A stretch of DNA of 64,000 bases, from NCBI GenBank assembly GCA_947627535.1, contig CANQWM010000010.1, positions 1-64,000 on the forward strand, written 5' to 3'. Position 1 is the first letter of the stretch; every line of letters starts with the position of its first letter. Source of the DNA: an uncultured Acetatifactor sp. (GTDB taxonomy: Bacteria > Bacillota > Clostridia > Lachnospirales > Lachnospiraceae). Under the pieces are notes generated by a model, which was not told where the DNA came from, made no database searches, and was given only the letters and a program-made list of their open reading frames with translations. Position numbers and translations under genes: made by a program. Of this stretch, positions 23,966 through 33,181 are shown piece after piece.

Positions 23966-24763
23966 TTATAATTGCCCGTCCGGTATTTTCCCTTCCGCGC
24001 ACAGGGCAAGCACCTTTTTCCACTCCAGTCCGCCCCCGAACAGATCCAGCGCGCTGCCCGCCGTGACGTTCAGCCGGTTATTTCCCAGCTCTTTTAAAAG
24101 GGACAGATCCGCAAAGCTGTGGACGCCTCCCGCGTAGGTTACAGGCCGTCCCTCCCACTGGCCCAGCAGGCTGACCAGCTCCGTCTCAATGCCCTGGGAT
24201 CTTCCCTCCGCATCCACCCCATGCACCAGAAATTCGTCGCAGTATTCCGACAGACGCTCCAGCAGGGACAGGTTTACCTGTTCGTCCGTCATGTTCTGCC
24301 AGCGGTCCGTTACCACCCTGTATCCTTTTTCTGTCTTTCGGCAGCTTAAGTCCAGAACCAGCCGCTGCCTTCCCACCGCTGCGGCCAGCCGCTCCAGGCG
24401 GTCATACCTTATCCTTCCCTCCCGGAATACATACGAGGTCACGATCACATGGGACGCTCCCGCCTCCAGAAACTGAGCCGCGTTTTCAGGCGTGATCCCG
24501 CCGCCCAGCTGAAGGCCGCCGGGATATTCCTCCAGCGCCGCCAGGGCCTGTCTCTTTGTGGCCTCATAAAATTCGCTTCCGGGGGGATTCAGCAGAATGA
24601 CATGCCCTCCCTTAAGCCCCTCCCGGCGGTACAGTCCTGCAAAGTACGCCGCATCCTGCTTCGCCACATAGTTTTCTCTGGCCGTGTTTCCCTCATCCCG
24701 CAGGCTTCCCCCCACGATCTGTTTCACTTTTCCGTTATGGATATCGATACAGGGTCTGAACTC
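23966..24763 (-). CDS. hisA: Eukaryotic-type HisA (HIS6-like) ProFAR isomerase
   Basis: From ATG 24763 (AAAGGAG upstream) the product is 265 residues. It is a TIM barrel of the HisA/HisF superfamily. CIDIHNGKVKQIVGGSLRDE near the start, LQLGGGI, VVTD-like and LDLSCRK segments, and the ending TYAGGVHS...NVTAGSALDLFGG resemble yeast and plant HIS6 more than typical bacterial HisA. The reaction would be isomerisation of ProFAR to PRFAR in histidine synthesis. No other his genes are near. The identification is from memory of the HIS6 sequence. Confidence 0.78.
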   Translation of the reverse strand, partial: EFRPCIDIHNGKVKQIVGGSLRDEGNTARENYVAKQDAAYFAGLYRREGLKGGHVILLNPPGSEFYEATKRQALAALEEYPGGLQLGGGITPENAAQFLEAGASHVIVTSYVFREGRIRYDRLERLAAAVGRQRLVLDLSCRKTEKGYRVVTDRWQNMTDEQVNLSLLERLSEYCDEFLVHGVDAEGRSQGIETELVSLLGQWEGRPVTYAGGVHSFADLSLLKELGNNRLNVTAGSALDLFGGGLEWKKVLALCAEGKIPDGQL

Positions 24764-24882
24764 CATAGCTTCTCCTTTCCCCATGGACATGCTCCCATTA
24801 TATAATGAAATTCCCGGGATTGCAATCTTCCAGAGATAACGGAAGTTTGGTCACGCGCCCGGTAGATTTTTTCCTCTCCCTG

Positions 24883-24891
24883 TGTTATACT
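24883..24891 (+). promoter_or_regulatory. Extended -10 promoter of the LTA-synthase-like gene
   Basis: TG-T-TATACT is an extended -10 element (TGnTATAAT type). The -35 region 17 bases upstream is only weakly matched. It lies about 60 bases before the ATG at 24955, in the gap between divergent genes. Confidence 0.5.
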
Positions 24892-24954
24892 GGTTCATAC
24901 AAAAAAACCACAGCGCCAGATGAAAGGTGCCTGTTCTTAAAGGTGTAGCCCGCA

Positions 24955-26958
24955 ATGGAAACAAAAAAGAAGGAAAAACGGCCGTCCGCCGAAATAATTG
25001 CAAAACTGTACCGGAAGGGGGAGGAACATCCTGTGGTTTCCTCCTGCGTTCTGGCCTTTCTTGTAACACTGGCTGTGGAGACCGCCAGCCGTCATTCCCT
25101 CTTTCAGGGATTCGGCTTCCTCTTTTCCCATCCGGTCTGCTTCTGTATTAACATGATGATCGTCCTCGTGCCCCTTTCTCTGGCCTTTTTCTTTAAAAAA
25201 CGCTTGTTTTTCCTGGCCGTATCCGCCATCTGCTGGCTGGCGCTGGGCCTGGTAAATGCCGTTGTGCTCTTGTTCCGCAACACGCCCTTCAGTGTCTCGG
25301 ACATCCTGCTTCTGCCCTCGGTTTTTTCCGTCATCCATGTCTATCTGGATCTCTGGCAGATTCTCCTTGCGGCGGTACTGTTTTTGCTGACAACGGCGGC
25401 GCTGGCGGTTCTGTTTCTAAAGGCCAGAAAACACGCCGTCTCTTACCGCCTGGCGGCTGCTTTCTTTGCGGCGGCCGTGGCGGCGGCTGCCGGCTCCTAC
25501 AGTCTGACCGTGATTGGCCATAAGGAAGAGCGGGCCGCTACCTTTGCCAATATCCGGGACGCCTACGACCGTTACGGTTTTATTTACTGCTTCTGCACCA
25601 GCGCTTTTGACAGAGGGATCGTAAAACCGGGATTTTATTCCAAAGCCTCCGTAAACTGGCTGATGAAGACCCTGAAGGAGGTTCCCCGGCCGGAGGTTCT
25701 GCCGAACATCATCATGGTACAGCTGGAATCCTTCTTCGACGTAAGCTACCTTGACGACGTGACGTGCGGGGAAAATCCCATCCCGAACTTTACGGATCTG
25801 AAGGAGCATTTTTCCACCGGCTTTCTCACCGTTCCTTCCGTCGGCGCAGGGACGGCGAACACGGAGTTTGAGGTTCTCTCCGGCATGAGCCTCGACTTCT
25901 TCGGCATGGGCGAATATCCCTATAATACCATCCTGCAGGAATCAGCCTGCGAGACAGTCGCGACAGACCTGAAATCTCTCGGCTATACCGCTCACGCCAT
26001 CCACAACAATACCGGCACCTTTTATAACCGCAACAGGGTTTTCGCCCAGCTGGGTTTTGACACCTTTACCCCCCTTGAGTTTATGGAAAACGTGGAATAC
26101 AATCCCATCGGCTGGGCCAAGGACAAGGTGCTGACCGACGAGATCCTGAAGGCGCTGAACGACACCTCCGGCGTCGACTTCGTATTTGCCATCACCGTTC
26201 AGGGGCACGGGAAATATCAGCAGGGAGCGGACAGCGAGGAAATGGCCGATCTCGGTATCACCTGGGCCGACGAGGAGCAGGACAACGAAACCTTTGCCTA
26301 CTATGTAAGCCAGCTCCGGGAGACGGACGCATTTATCGGGGAATTGGTAAAGACTCTGGAGCACCGGTCGGAACCAACCGTGCTGGTATTTTACGGAGAT
26401 CATCTTCCCGGGTTCCATATCGGGGCGGAACAGCTGGAAAACGGGGATATTTTCCAGACCGAGTATGTGATCTGGGACAATTTCGGACTGCCTGCAGAAA
26501 AGAAGGATCTAAACGCATATCAGCTCTCCGCTGAAGTTTTGGGACGCCTTGGGATCGGCAGCGGCCTTCTCACAAGATACCACCAGCAGACGGCCGACAG
26601 CGAGGATTACCTGGACGGCCTGCGCCTTCTTGAATACGATATGCTGTATGGGGAAGCGTACTGCTACGGCGGCAAAAATCCCTATACGGCCTCACAGCTT
26701 AAGATGGGCATAACGCCCATTACCATTTCAAACGCCGTATGGGAAAACGGCGTCCTGCAGGTAAACGGAGCGCACTTTACCCAATGGAGCTGTATCGCCA
26801 TAGACGGGGCCGGGCTGGAAACCACATGGGTAGACGATAAAACCCTGACAGCCGAGCTGTCGGAGCTGCCAAAGGCAGGCTCCGTCATCACAGTACAGCA
26901 GAACACGCCGTCCCAGGTTACGCTTTCCGAGAGCGTGGGCGTCTTTCTGGACAACTGA
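24955..26958 (+). CDS. LTA-synthase-family membrane sulfatase/phosphoglycerol transferase
   Basis: The product is 667 residues. About five N-terminal transmembrane helices (to residue 185) precede an extracellular alkaline-phosphatase-like domain. The metal-binding and nucleophile motifs are VQLESFFD, GAGTANTEFEVLSG (nucleophile Thr) and FYGDHLPG. The last 80 residues (ITISNAVWENGVLQVNG...) look like an Ig-like IPT/TIG domain. Family members transfer phosphoglycerol from phosphatidylglycerol onto lipoteichoic acid or other envelope glycans. Whether this makes LTA proper or decorates another polymer is open. It is convergent with a VanZ-like gene. Confidence 0.85.
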   Translation: METKKKEKRPSAEIIAKLYRKGEEHPVVSSCVLAFLVTLAVETASRHSLFQGFGFLFSHPVCFCINMMIVLVPLSLAFFFKKRLFFLAVSAICWLALGLVNAVVLLFRNTPFSVSDILLLPSVFSVIHVYLDLWQILLAAVLFLLTTAALAVLFLKARKHAVSYRLAAAFFAAAVAAAAGSYSLTVIGHKEERAATFANIRDAYDRYGFIYCFCTSAFDRGIVKPGFYSKASVNWLMKTLKEVPRPEVLPNIIMVQLESFFDVSYLDDVTCGENPIPNFTDLKEHFSTGFLTVPSVGAGTANTEFEVLSGMSLDFFGMGEYPYNTILQESACETVATDLKSLGYTAHAIHNNTGTFYNRNRVFAQLGFDTFTPLEFMENVEYNPIGWAKDKVLTDEILKALNDTSGVDFVFAITVQGHGKYQQGADSEEMADLGITWADEEQDNETFAYYVSQLRETDAFIGELVKTLEHRSEPTVLVFYGDHLPGFHIGAEQLENGDIFQTEYVIWDNFGLPAEKKDLNAYQLSAEVLGRLGIGSGLLTRYHQQTADSEDYLDGLRLLEYDMLYGEAYCYGGKNPYTASQLKMGITPITISNAVWENGVLQVNGAHFTQWSCIAIDGAGLETTWVDDKTLTAELSELPKAGSVITVQQNTPSQVTLSESVGVFLDN

Positions 26959-26968
26959 CCGGGAACCG

Positions 26969-27508
26969 TCATTCCCCGCCTGTTTTGTCCTTCCTGGGGC
27001 GGCCGAAAAAGATCCGGAAAAGCAGGAAACCCAGAGCGGTTCCCAGAATATTCGTCAAAATATCGTCTATCTGAAAATAACCTCTTCCCGTCATCTTCTG
27101 GAACCATTCCACCGCCGTACTGGTCACTGCCCCGAACAGCACGCACCGGAAAAAACCTTTGGCCCAGGGAATCGCCCAGGCACTCAGGAAACCATAGGGG
27201 ATGAACAGCAGTACGTTTTCCACTACAAACGCGTTATTTCTTTCGTTGATCCCCCAGGTGGAAAACAGCTCCAGGTTGAATGCACCTATCCTGCTTCCGC
27301 GCTCTCTTGAAAAGAATGTGATCACGAGCAGCACGGCCAGATACAGCGTATAAAACGCCGCCGGTATGCCGGTTTTCAGCACCCTTTTCCTTCCCCCGCC
27401 TCTTGCGAGAATGCACAAAAGGAGCAGGGCTGCAGGCCCTCCCAGCGCCAGACCGTAAGGGAGGTATTCCACCGCTGAAACCATATCTCTGTATATATAT
27501 TGTACCAT
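26969..27508 (-). CDS. VanZ-like membrane protein
   Basis: From ATG 27508 the product is 179 residues with four to five transmembrane helices. It carries the VanZ pattern (NAFVVENVLLFIPYGFLSA..., then VEWFQ and DDILTNILGTALGF). VanZ-like proteins affect lipoglycopeptide and teicoplanin susceptibility in some hosts, but the biochemical role is unknown. CGGAGAGATGG precedes the start. A longer frame upstream would overlap the neighbouring gene and adds a basic, non-membrane segment, so I rejected it. Confidence 0.85.
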   Translation of the reverse strand: MVQYIYRDMVSAVEYLPYGLALGGPAALLLLCILARGGGRKRVLKTGIPAAFYTLYLAVLLVITFFSRERGSRIGAFNLELFSTWGINERNNAFVVENVLLFIPYGFLSAWAIPWAKGFFRCVLFGAVTSTAVEWFQKMTGRGYFQIDDILTNILGTALGFLLFRIFFGRPRKDKTGGE

Positions 27509-27557
27509 ATTCCATCTCTCCGGTAACAACCCGTCTGAGACGGACAAAGGAAAACGC

Positions 27558-27860
27558 TTACCGGTAACTGTCCCAGCTGCTCCCGGCTTTCTCCCACCTG
27601 TCCTTCTCCTCAAACAGTCTGTTATTCATCCATGCCACGGCATCCGTCACGCCGTCCTCGTCAAAAGAAAATTCCTCGCTCTCCTTCTCTTCTAAAGGAG
27701 TGGTGATAAAATTAAAGGGCTCCGGCCATACGGTAGCCTTAAGTTTTTTTTCGTCTCCCGAAAAGACACCCTCAAGACGGTATCTCATCCCCTGATGGCT
27801 GCCGGTAAACTCTGTCTTTTTCAAATATTCCATGGATAGGATGTCTTGCCGCTGGATCAT
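27558..27860 (-). CDS. Small conserved hypothetical protein
   Basis: The product is 100 residues, acidic and soluble (MIQRQDILSMEYLKK...). GGGGAGG stands seven bases before ATG 27860, so it is probably translated. Weakly alternating polar and hydrophobic strands suggest a small beta-rich domain. No family recognised. It lies 50 bases ahead of the VanZ-like gene on the same strand and may share its transcript. Confidence 0.6.
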   Translation of the reverse strand: MIQRQDILSMEYLKKTEFTGSHQGMRYRLEGVFSGDEKKLKATVWPEPFNFITTPLEEKESEEFSFDEDGVTDAVAWMNNRLFEEKDRWEKAGSSWDSYR

Positions 27861-27961
27861 TTATGTATCCTCCCCAATGATATCTCTCTCATCCCCAGCC
27901 GTCAGCATGCGCCAGCGGTTTCCCCTGGAGCCTGGCGGCCGGACACTGCTCTCACACAGAC

Positions 27962-27989
27962 GCAGGGCGTTTATCCATAAACGCCCTGC
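27962..27989 (-). terminator. Perfect 12-bp hairpin downstream of sigE
   Basis: GCAGGGCGTTTA-TCCA-TAAACGCCCTGC is a perfect inverted repeat with a four-base loop. It lies 36 bases after the sigE stop and about 100 bases before the next gene. On neither strand is it followed by a convincing T-run, so it may be a weak terminator, an mRNA-stabilising hairpin or an attenuator for the small gene downstream. Confidence 0.5.
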
Positions 27990-28025
27990 AATAAGTATAC
28001 CTCATTCCTGTCTGCTTTGCCAAGT

Positions 28026-28763
28026 CTAAATATAGCTGCTCATCTCTTTTTTCAGCTGGCGCATGATTTTCTTTTCCAGCCTGGATATGTAGGACTGGGA
28101 AATTCCCATCAGAGACGCCACCTCCTTCTGGGTCATCTCCTGTCCGTCCGGGGTTCCAAGCCCAAATCTCAGCCTGATAATGGTTTTTTCCCGATCAGAC
28201 AGCTTGCTTACCGCCCGCATCAGCAGCTTCCGCTCCGCCTCGTTTTCAATATTCCGGTAGATTACATCCTCGTCCGTTCCCAGAATATCCGACAAAAGCA
28301 GCTCATTTCCGTCCCAGTCCACATTCAGCGGCTCGTCGATGGAAACCTCCAGCCTTGTCTTGTTGTTCCTGCGAAGATACATCAGAATCTCATTTTCTAT
28401 GCACCGGGAAGCGTAAGTGGCAAGCTTGATGTTTTTCTCGGGATTAAAGGTGTTGATGGATTTGATCAGGCCGATCGTGCCAATGGAGATCAGATCCTCC
28501 ACCCCCACGCCGGTGTTGTCAAATTTCTTTGCTATGTAAACCACGAGTCTTAAGTTGTGTTCAATCAGGGTCGCCTTCGCCTCCGCGTCAACCTCCGTTC
28601 CAAGATCGCTTATGACCTGACTCTCCCTTTCCATCTCCAGAGGCGGCGGCAGTACCTCCGCCCCTCCTATATAATGGATCTCTGCCCTTTTATGAAGGAG
28701 AAGATTCTCCCTGCGTATCATTTTCAACTGCATTCTGCCCGGTAGTGCCACTTTCAGTATCAT
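28026..28763 (-). CDS. sigE: Sporulation sigma factor SigE (pro-sigma-E)
   Basis: From ATG 28763 (GAGAGGATAT upstream) the product is 245 residues. A pro-sequence of about 30 residues precedes [13 protein letters not shown], which corresponds to the processing region of Bacillus pro-sigma-E (YYIGGSEALPPPL). Regions 2 ([33 protein letters not shown]) and 4 ([20 protein letters not shown]) are strongly conserved. Sigma-E directs early mother-cell transcription. Its start lies inside spoIIGA (74-bp overlap), tying production to that of its processing protease. Confidence 0.95.
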   Translation of the reverse strand: MILKVALPGRMQLKMIRRENLLLHKRAEIHYIGGAEVLPPPLEMERESQVISDLGTEVDAEAKATLIEHNLRLVVYIAKKFDNTGVGVEDLISIGTIGLIKSINTFNPEKNIKLATYASRCIENEILMYLRRNNKTRLEVSIDEPLNVDWDGNELLLSDILGTDEDVIYRNIENEAERKLLMRAVSKLSDREKTIIRLRFGLGTPDGQEMTQKEVASLMGISQSYISRLEKKIMRQLKKEMSSYI

Positions 28764-29613
28764 ATATCCTCTCATTCCGCCGTTTTTTTGGCCTCTCCTT
28801 TTTCCGCTCCGAAAAGAGCGCAGGATTGATTATCATTTTTACGGATTCCGCCTCCGCATTTTCAGACGCGCTGATCCCCTGGGGGCTGGCCGCGATCCAA
28901 ACCTGAAAAAAGGTTCTGATCATACCGTCCAGCTCCAGCTGCAGCTTTGGCAGCAGATAACTTACCAGGATCCCCCGGCTCTTTCCGATGCTGTGATAGG
29001 GAACGGCCCGGCAGCCCTCCGGAAGCTTTCCCTTAAGACTGTCCATCACGTCCTTCGACACCACACAGACCGGCCTGCCGCTGATCGGCTCCGTCAGAGA
29101 ATTGCCGGAATCAACAAGCCCCGTCACCTCAAGCCGCGTTTCCCTGCACGACAGCACCGCTCTGCACAGGCTTTCTTTCTGAACCTCTCTTGCGCGTAAC
29201 CGCCATAAAAAAAGAAAGCAGATTCCGCCCGCGCCCAGGATCCCGAAAACGCCTGTCAGGCTCTTTTTCAGGCCCGGTACGGCACGGATCAGGAAAAGCA
29301 GCGCTCCGCCCATGCAGAAAGAATAAAAAACCAGCTTTTCCAGCAGCTTCAAAAACATTCTGAAGCTCTTCACGGGAAATGCCGTCAGAAGCATTCCAAC
29401 GGTTCCCACTGCGATCCCCGCTCCCATTTTTACCGGGACGGTCCCCGGCAGCAGATACGGCAGCAGCCCGCCAAGCCCTCCCAGCGCGGCTCCCAGCAGC
29501 AGTCTTCCCGGCGTGGCAGTGCGGAAAGAGCTGCGGTTCACCAGCAGCAGAAGGTACAGGTCCATCACAAAATTGACCAGAAACAGACTGTCTGCATAAA
29601 GCTCATAATGCAT
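28690..29613 (-). CDS. spoIIGA: Sigma-E processing peptidase SpoIIGA
   Basis: From ATG 29613 (AAAAGGATG upstream) the product is 307 residues. Five N-terminal transmembrane helices are followed by a cytoplasmic aspartic-protease-like domain with the catalytic DSGNSL motif ([14 protein letters not shown]). The family forms a dimeric aspartyl protease in the septal membrane that activates pro-sigma-E in response to forespore signals. The gene is paired with sigE as in B. subtilis, but sigG does not follow here. Confidence 0.92.
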   Translation of the reverse strand: MHYELYADSLFLVNFVMDLYLLLLVNRSSFRTATPGRLLLGAALGGLGGLLPYLLPGTVPVKMGAGIAVGTVGMLLTAFPVKSFRMFLKLLEKLVFYSFCMGGALLFLIRAVPGLKKSLTGVFGILGAGGICFLFLWRLRAREVQKESLCRAVLSCRETRLEVTGLVDSGNSLTEPISGRPVCVVSKDVMDSLKGKLPEGCRAVPYHSIGKSRGILVSYLLPKLQLELDGMIRTFFQVWIAASPQGISASENAEAESVKMIINPALFSERKKERPKKRRNERIYDTESGTTGQNAVENDTQGESSPS

Positions 29614-29635
29614 CGGCATCATCCTTTTCATAATC

Positions 29636-29701
29636 ATTATAAGGTTCCCCGCAGATAAAATTTGTCAAAGATAAGGAGTCCGCCCGGCGATTTTTTCGAC
29701 A
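29636..29701 (-). promoter_or_regulatory. spoIIG-type Spo0A-activated promoter
   Basis: On the minus strand TTGACA (29668-29663) and TATAAT (29641-29636) are both perfect consensus boxes but lie 21 bases apart, too far for ordinary sigma-A use. The B. subtilis spoIIG promoter has the same feature (22 bases) and depends on Spo0A. A perfect Spo0A box core, TGTCGAA (29701-29695), lies about 27 bases upstream of the -35. A one-mismatch box (TTTGTCAAA on the plus strand, 29661-29669) overlaps the -35. Together these indicate direct Spo0A control of spoIIGA-sigE. Confidence 0.75.
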
Positions 29702-29788
29702 TACCGGAACAAGGCCACAGGTCGGGCGCCGCATCCCTGCACGTATTTGGATCCTCCGATCCCGCTCATACGCGAAAAAAGACCGGCA

Positions 29789-29817
29789 CAAAAAAACCGG
29801 GCGCCAAAAGCGCCCGG
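29789..29817 (-). terminator. Rho-independent terminator of the dcw/ftsZ operon
   Basis: On the minus strand CCGGGCGC-ttttg-GCGCCCGG is followed by a run of eight T. It lies 23 bases after the ftsZ stop and separates the division cluster from spoIIGA-sigE. Confidence 0.9.
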
Positions 29818-29839
29818 CCTGAATAAAGCAGCCGTTCTT

Positions 29840-31015
29840 TTATTTTCTCTGCAGGAAGTCCGGGATCTTAAGAGACTTCTCCTCCACAGAACTCCTGATA
29901 TCCACAGGCTTCTGGATTCCCGGTACAGGCCGCGCCGCGGCTCCGCCGCCCTGCTGCCCCGCCTGGGGCTGTACGCCCAGATTCTTGAAGGAATTTGGCG
30001 TCAGGTGCGCAGACGACGGCCGGTAGGAAGAGCCCGTCCCTATTCTGGACGTCACAGCGGGCGCAACCTCCTCAAGCCCGGTGGCGATCACCGTGATGGA
30101 ACAGGTATCGGACTTCGATGCGTCATACATCGCGCCGAAGATAATGTTCACGTCCTCGCCGGCAAGATTCTGTACATAGCTTACGGCGTCGTTGGCGTCC
30201 GCCAGCGTAATGTCGCCGGACACATTGATAATCACATGGCTGGCGCCCGTGATGGTCGTCTCAAGCAGCGGGCTCTCCACAGCCATCTTCACCGCGTCCA
30301 TGGCCTTCTCGTCGCCCTTGCCCTCGCCGATTCCGATATGTGCGATGCCCTTTTCCGTCATCACGGTCTGTACATCCGCAAAGTCCAGATTGATAATGGC
30401 GGGCACGTTGATCAGGTCCGTAATTCCCTGAACCGCCTGCTGAAGCACTTCATCCGCCTTCTTAAGCGCCTCCGGCATGGTGGTGCGCCTGTCCACGATT
30501 TCCAGGAGCTTATCGTTCGGGATCACGATCAAGGTATCCACGTGCTGCTTGATCCGCTCAATTCCGCTGAGCGCATTGGTCATACGGGTCTTTGCCTCAA
30601 ACCGGAAAGGCTTTGTCACAACGCCAACCGTAAGGATCCCCAGTTCCTTCGCAAGCCTCGCCACAACGGGGGCCGCTCCCGTTCCCGTTCCGCCCCCCAT
30701 ACCGCAGGTGACGAACACCATATCCGCCCCCTTCAGGGCAGCTGAAATCTCTTCCGCACTCTCCTCCGCCGCTTTTTCTCCAACATCCGGCTTTGCGCCG
30801 GCTCCAAGCCCCTTTGTCAGCTTCTCCCCGATCTGCAGCAGTTTCGGCGCCTTGCAGAGCTGCAGGGCCTGCTTGTCCGTATTCACTCCAATAAAATCCA
30901 CACCGTCGATCTGTTCATCTATCATTCTATTGACAGCATTATTACCTGCACCGCCCACACCGACCACAATGATCTTGGCAGCAGATTCAGCGTCATTCGT
31001 CTTAATCTCAAGCAA
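29840..31015 (-). CDS. ftsZ: Cell division protein FtsZ
   Basis: The product is 391 residues. The GTP-binding loop T1 is [10 protein letters not shown], the signature GGGTGTG is at about 107-113, and the T7 loop carries NLDFADV. The C-terminal peptide IPDFLQRK, which binds FtsA/SepF-type anchors, is intact after a proline/glycine-rich linker. FtsZ forms the tubulin-like ring at the division site. The start codon is TTG (31013-31015) behind a strong AGGAGG. A separate promoter precedes it, so it can be made independently of the upstream cluster. No ftsA was seen beside it. Confidence 0.97.
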   Translation of the reverse strand: MLEIKTNDAESAAKIIVVGVGGAGNNAVNRMIDEQIDGVDFIGVNTDKQALQLCKAPKLLQIGEKLTKGLGAGAKPDVGEKAAEESAEEISAALKGADMVFVTCGMGGGTGTGAAPVVARLAKELGILTVGVVTKPFRFEAKTRMTNALSGIERIKQHVDTLIVIPNDKLLEIVDRRTTMPEALKKADEVLQQAVQGITDLINVPAIINLDFADVQTVMTEKGIAHIGIGEGKGDEKAMDAVKMAVESPLLETTITGASHVIINVSGDITLADANDAVSYVQNLAGEDVNIIFGAMYDASKSDTCSITVIATGLEEVAPAVTSRIGTGSSYRPSSAHLTPNSFKNLGVQPQAGQQGGGAAARPVPGIQKPVDIRSSVEEKSLKIPDFLQRK

Positions 31016-31065
31016 GAGTCCGTCCTCCTTCTAAAAAACAAAGCCTTCAAAACTTCATATAGATT

Positions 31066-31094
31066 ATCATACAATTTTTTTAGGAATTAATCAA
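31066..31094 (-). promoter_or_regulatory. Sigma-A promoter immediately upstream of ftsZ
   Basis: On the minus strand TTGATT (31094-31089), a 17-base spacer and TATGAT (31071-31066) match sigma-A. It lies in the 128-bp gap between divIB and ftsZ, about 50 bases before the TTG start. Confidence 0.6.
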
Positions 31095-31143
31095 CATGTT
31101 TTTGTTTTTATTTTCTGTTCCATTTTCCGTTCCATGTAACAGT

Positions 31144-31872
31144 TCAATCCGGCTTAAAGGTATATCGGCCGCTGTTTTCCTCATAAGTTTCCATCTGAAG
31201 CGTTCCGCTCATTCCCTCCAGATTCCGCAGAAGCTCCGAGAGGATCATAAGCTTGTCCTCCAGCGTCGCACTGTCGTTTCCCAAAGCGACCCTCACATCC
31301 TGAAAGCAGAGCGTGATGCTTCCGGAGGGCTGAAAACTGATCTTGTCAGCGTTCAGCTTATACTTCTCCAGAAGCTTTGTGATGTTCAGAATGCTGTCAA
31401 ACACCCTGGGATCCTCCACGGGGAGGGCTTCCCCCACCGCCATGTGGTCAAAGGAAAGCCCTGTGATCTCGGGGACGCCGGCGGTTCTTATGCTGGAGCT
31501 CTCCACCACGTAACCGTCCTTGTCGAAATACAGATAAGTCCCCAGATACTTTACATATCCCGTGAGCACTTTCTCGTATACCGTGATCCTCACCGTGTCA
31601 GGGGCAAGGATGGCCACATCCATGACATCCACGAAGGGGACGCCCTTTATGCCCCTGTTCCGGTACTTTGCGGAGAGATAAAGGGAATTGTTCCCGAAGG
31701 GACCGTCCATGACGATGGCTTTGATCTCATCCTCCGTATAATGTACATTCCCCTCCACATATACTGTATTGACGGTATATCTGGAGATTACATAGCCCCC
31801 TGCTCCCAGCACCGCGGCCAGGATCAGGACCACCGCAAGTATGATGATTTTTATCCTGCTTCCTCTACGCAC
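31144..31872 (-). CDS. divIB: Cell division protein DivIB/FtsQ
   Basis: The product is 242 residues. One transmembrane helix (IIILAVVLILAAVLGAGGYVI) is followed by a POTRA domain (VNTVYVEGNVHYTEDEIKAI, about 34-100) and a beta domain. It bridges the division transpeptidase and FtsL/FtsB outside the membrane. The GTG start overlaps the end of murA by eight bases. Identity rests on the topology, the POTRA pattern and the dcw position. Confidence 0.88.
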   Translation of the reverse strand: MRRGSRIKIIILAVVLILAAVLGAGGYVISRYTVNTVYVEGNVHYTEDEIKAIVMDGPFGNNSLYLSAKYRNRGIKGVPFVDVMDVAILAPDTVRITVYEKVLTGYVKYLGTYLYFDKDGYVVESSSIRTAGVPEITGLSFDHMAVGEALPVEDPRVFDSILNITKLLEKYKLNADKISFQPSGSITLCFQDVRVALGNDSATLEDKLMILSELLRNLEGMSGTLQMETYEENSGRYTFKPD

Positions 31873-33118
31873 CCGTCACCCGCGCTCCTAACTCTCTGAA
31901 ATCCCTGCAGATATTTTCGTATCCGCGGTAGATATACCTGCACCCTGTCACCGTGGTCTCGCCCCGGGCCATGAGTCCCGCCACCACCAGGGCCGCGCCT
32001 CCCCGCAGCTCCCTGGCCTCCACGGGGACGCCGCAGATTCCGTCCACGCCCCGTACCAGAACCGTGTCCGGACTCTGGACCTGGATTTGGGCTCCCATCC
32101 GGCGCAGCTCCTCCACCACCCGGAATCGGTTTTCAAAAATCGTTTCCCGAATCATGACGTCCCCGTCCGCCCGAACGGCGGCCGCCAGCGCCACTGACTG
32201 CAGATCCGTGGGAAAACCGGGATAGGTCTCCGTCCGGATACATTCCACCGCCCGGGGTCTGCGGGGAGCCTGTACATAAACGCCCTCCCCGGAGGTACAG
32301 ATCTTTCCGCCCATGTGTTCCGCCAGCTCCAGCACCGATTTCATTTCTTCCCAGGGAGCGTCCTCCAGGAACACGCTGCCGCCTGTGCCCACGCAGCCCA
32401 GCAGATAAGTCCCCGCCACGATCCTGTCCGCCGGGACCGTAAAATCCGCGCCGGAAAGCTTTCTGCCGCCCTGGATCAGAAGTCTGCCGGTCCCGATCCC
32501 CTCGATTCCGGCGCCGCAGCCTTTCAGATATCTGCACAGCGCCCCGATCTCCGGCTCCAGCGCGGCTCCCTCCAGAATCGTATCGCCCTCGGCCAGAACC
32601 GCCGCAAGGATCACGTTCTCCGTGGCACCCACACTGGGAAAGGGCAGCCGGATCTTCGCGCCGCAGAGTCTGTCCGCGGCCGCCATAAGCCTGCCTTCCT
32701 CCTCCCGGAACTGGACTCCCATCTGACGCAGCGCCTCCAGATGCAGATCAATGGGTCTTTCCCCGATCACGCAGCCCCCGGGATGCTCCATGACCACGCT
32801 GCCGCACCTGCCCACCAGCGCTCCCAAAAGACACAGGGACGACCTCATTCCCGTGACCGCCTCCGTGCCGATCTCCCTGCAGTCCACGCAGGAAGCGTCC
32901 ACATGCAGACCGCTTTCCTGCCAGCTCACCCTGCAGCCGATGTCCTTTAACAGACGGATCATTGCGAACACGTCTGTGATCCTGGGACAGTTTTTAATAA
33001 AAGAACTCCCGCCGGTCAGAAGCGTCGCCGCCAGGATCGGCAGTGCGGCGTTCTTCGAGCCCTGTACCCGGACCTTTCCCTGTAACGGTATCCCGCCCTG
33101 AATATGAATAGAATCCAT
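31865..33118 (-). CDS. murA: UDP-GlcNAc 1-carboxyvinyltransferase MurA
   Basis: The product is 417 residues of the EPSP-synthase fold. K22 (GSKNA) and the catalytic, fosfomycin-sensitive C116 (PGGCVIGERP) are present, as is the C-terminal YIYRGYE segment. It catalyses the first committed step of peptidoglycan precursor synthesis. Its place between ftsW and divIB is where B. subtilis has murG and murB, as well as a MurA homologue. Confidence 0.93.
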   Translation of the reverse strand: MDSIHIQGGIPLQGKVRVQGSKNAALPILAATLLTGGSSFIKNCPRITDVFAMIRLLKDIGCRVSWQESGLHVDASCVDCREIGTEAVTGMRSSLCLLGALVGRCGSVVMEHPGGCVIGERPIDLHLEALRQMGVQFREEEGRLMAAADRLCGAKIRLPFPSVGATENVILAAVLAEGDTILEGAALEPEIGALCRYLKGCGAGIEGIGTGRLLIQGGRKLSGADFTVPADRIVAGTYLLGCVGTGGSVFLEDAPWEEMKSVLELAEHMGGKICTSGEGVYVQAPRRPRAVECIRTETYPGFPTDLQSVALAAAVRADGDVMIRETIFENRFRVVEELRRMGAQIQVQSPDTVLVRGVDGICGVPVEARELRGGAALVVAGLMARGETTVTGCRYIYRGYENICRDFRELGARVTGA

Positions 33119-33181
33119 ACGCCTGTAACACCATCCGGTATCAAACTGATAGACCTATTCTATCCTATGCGGCAGGCACGC

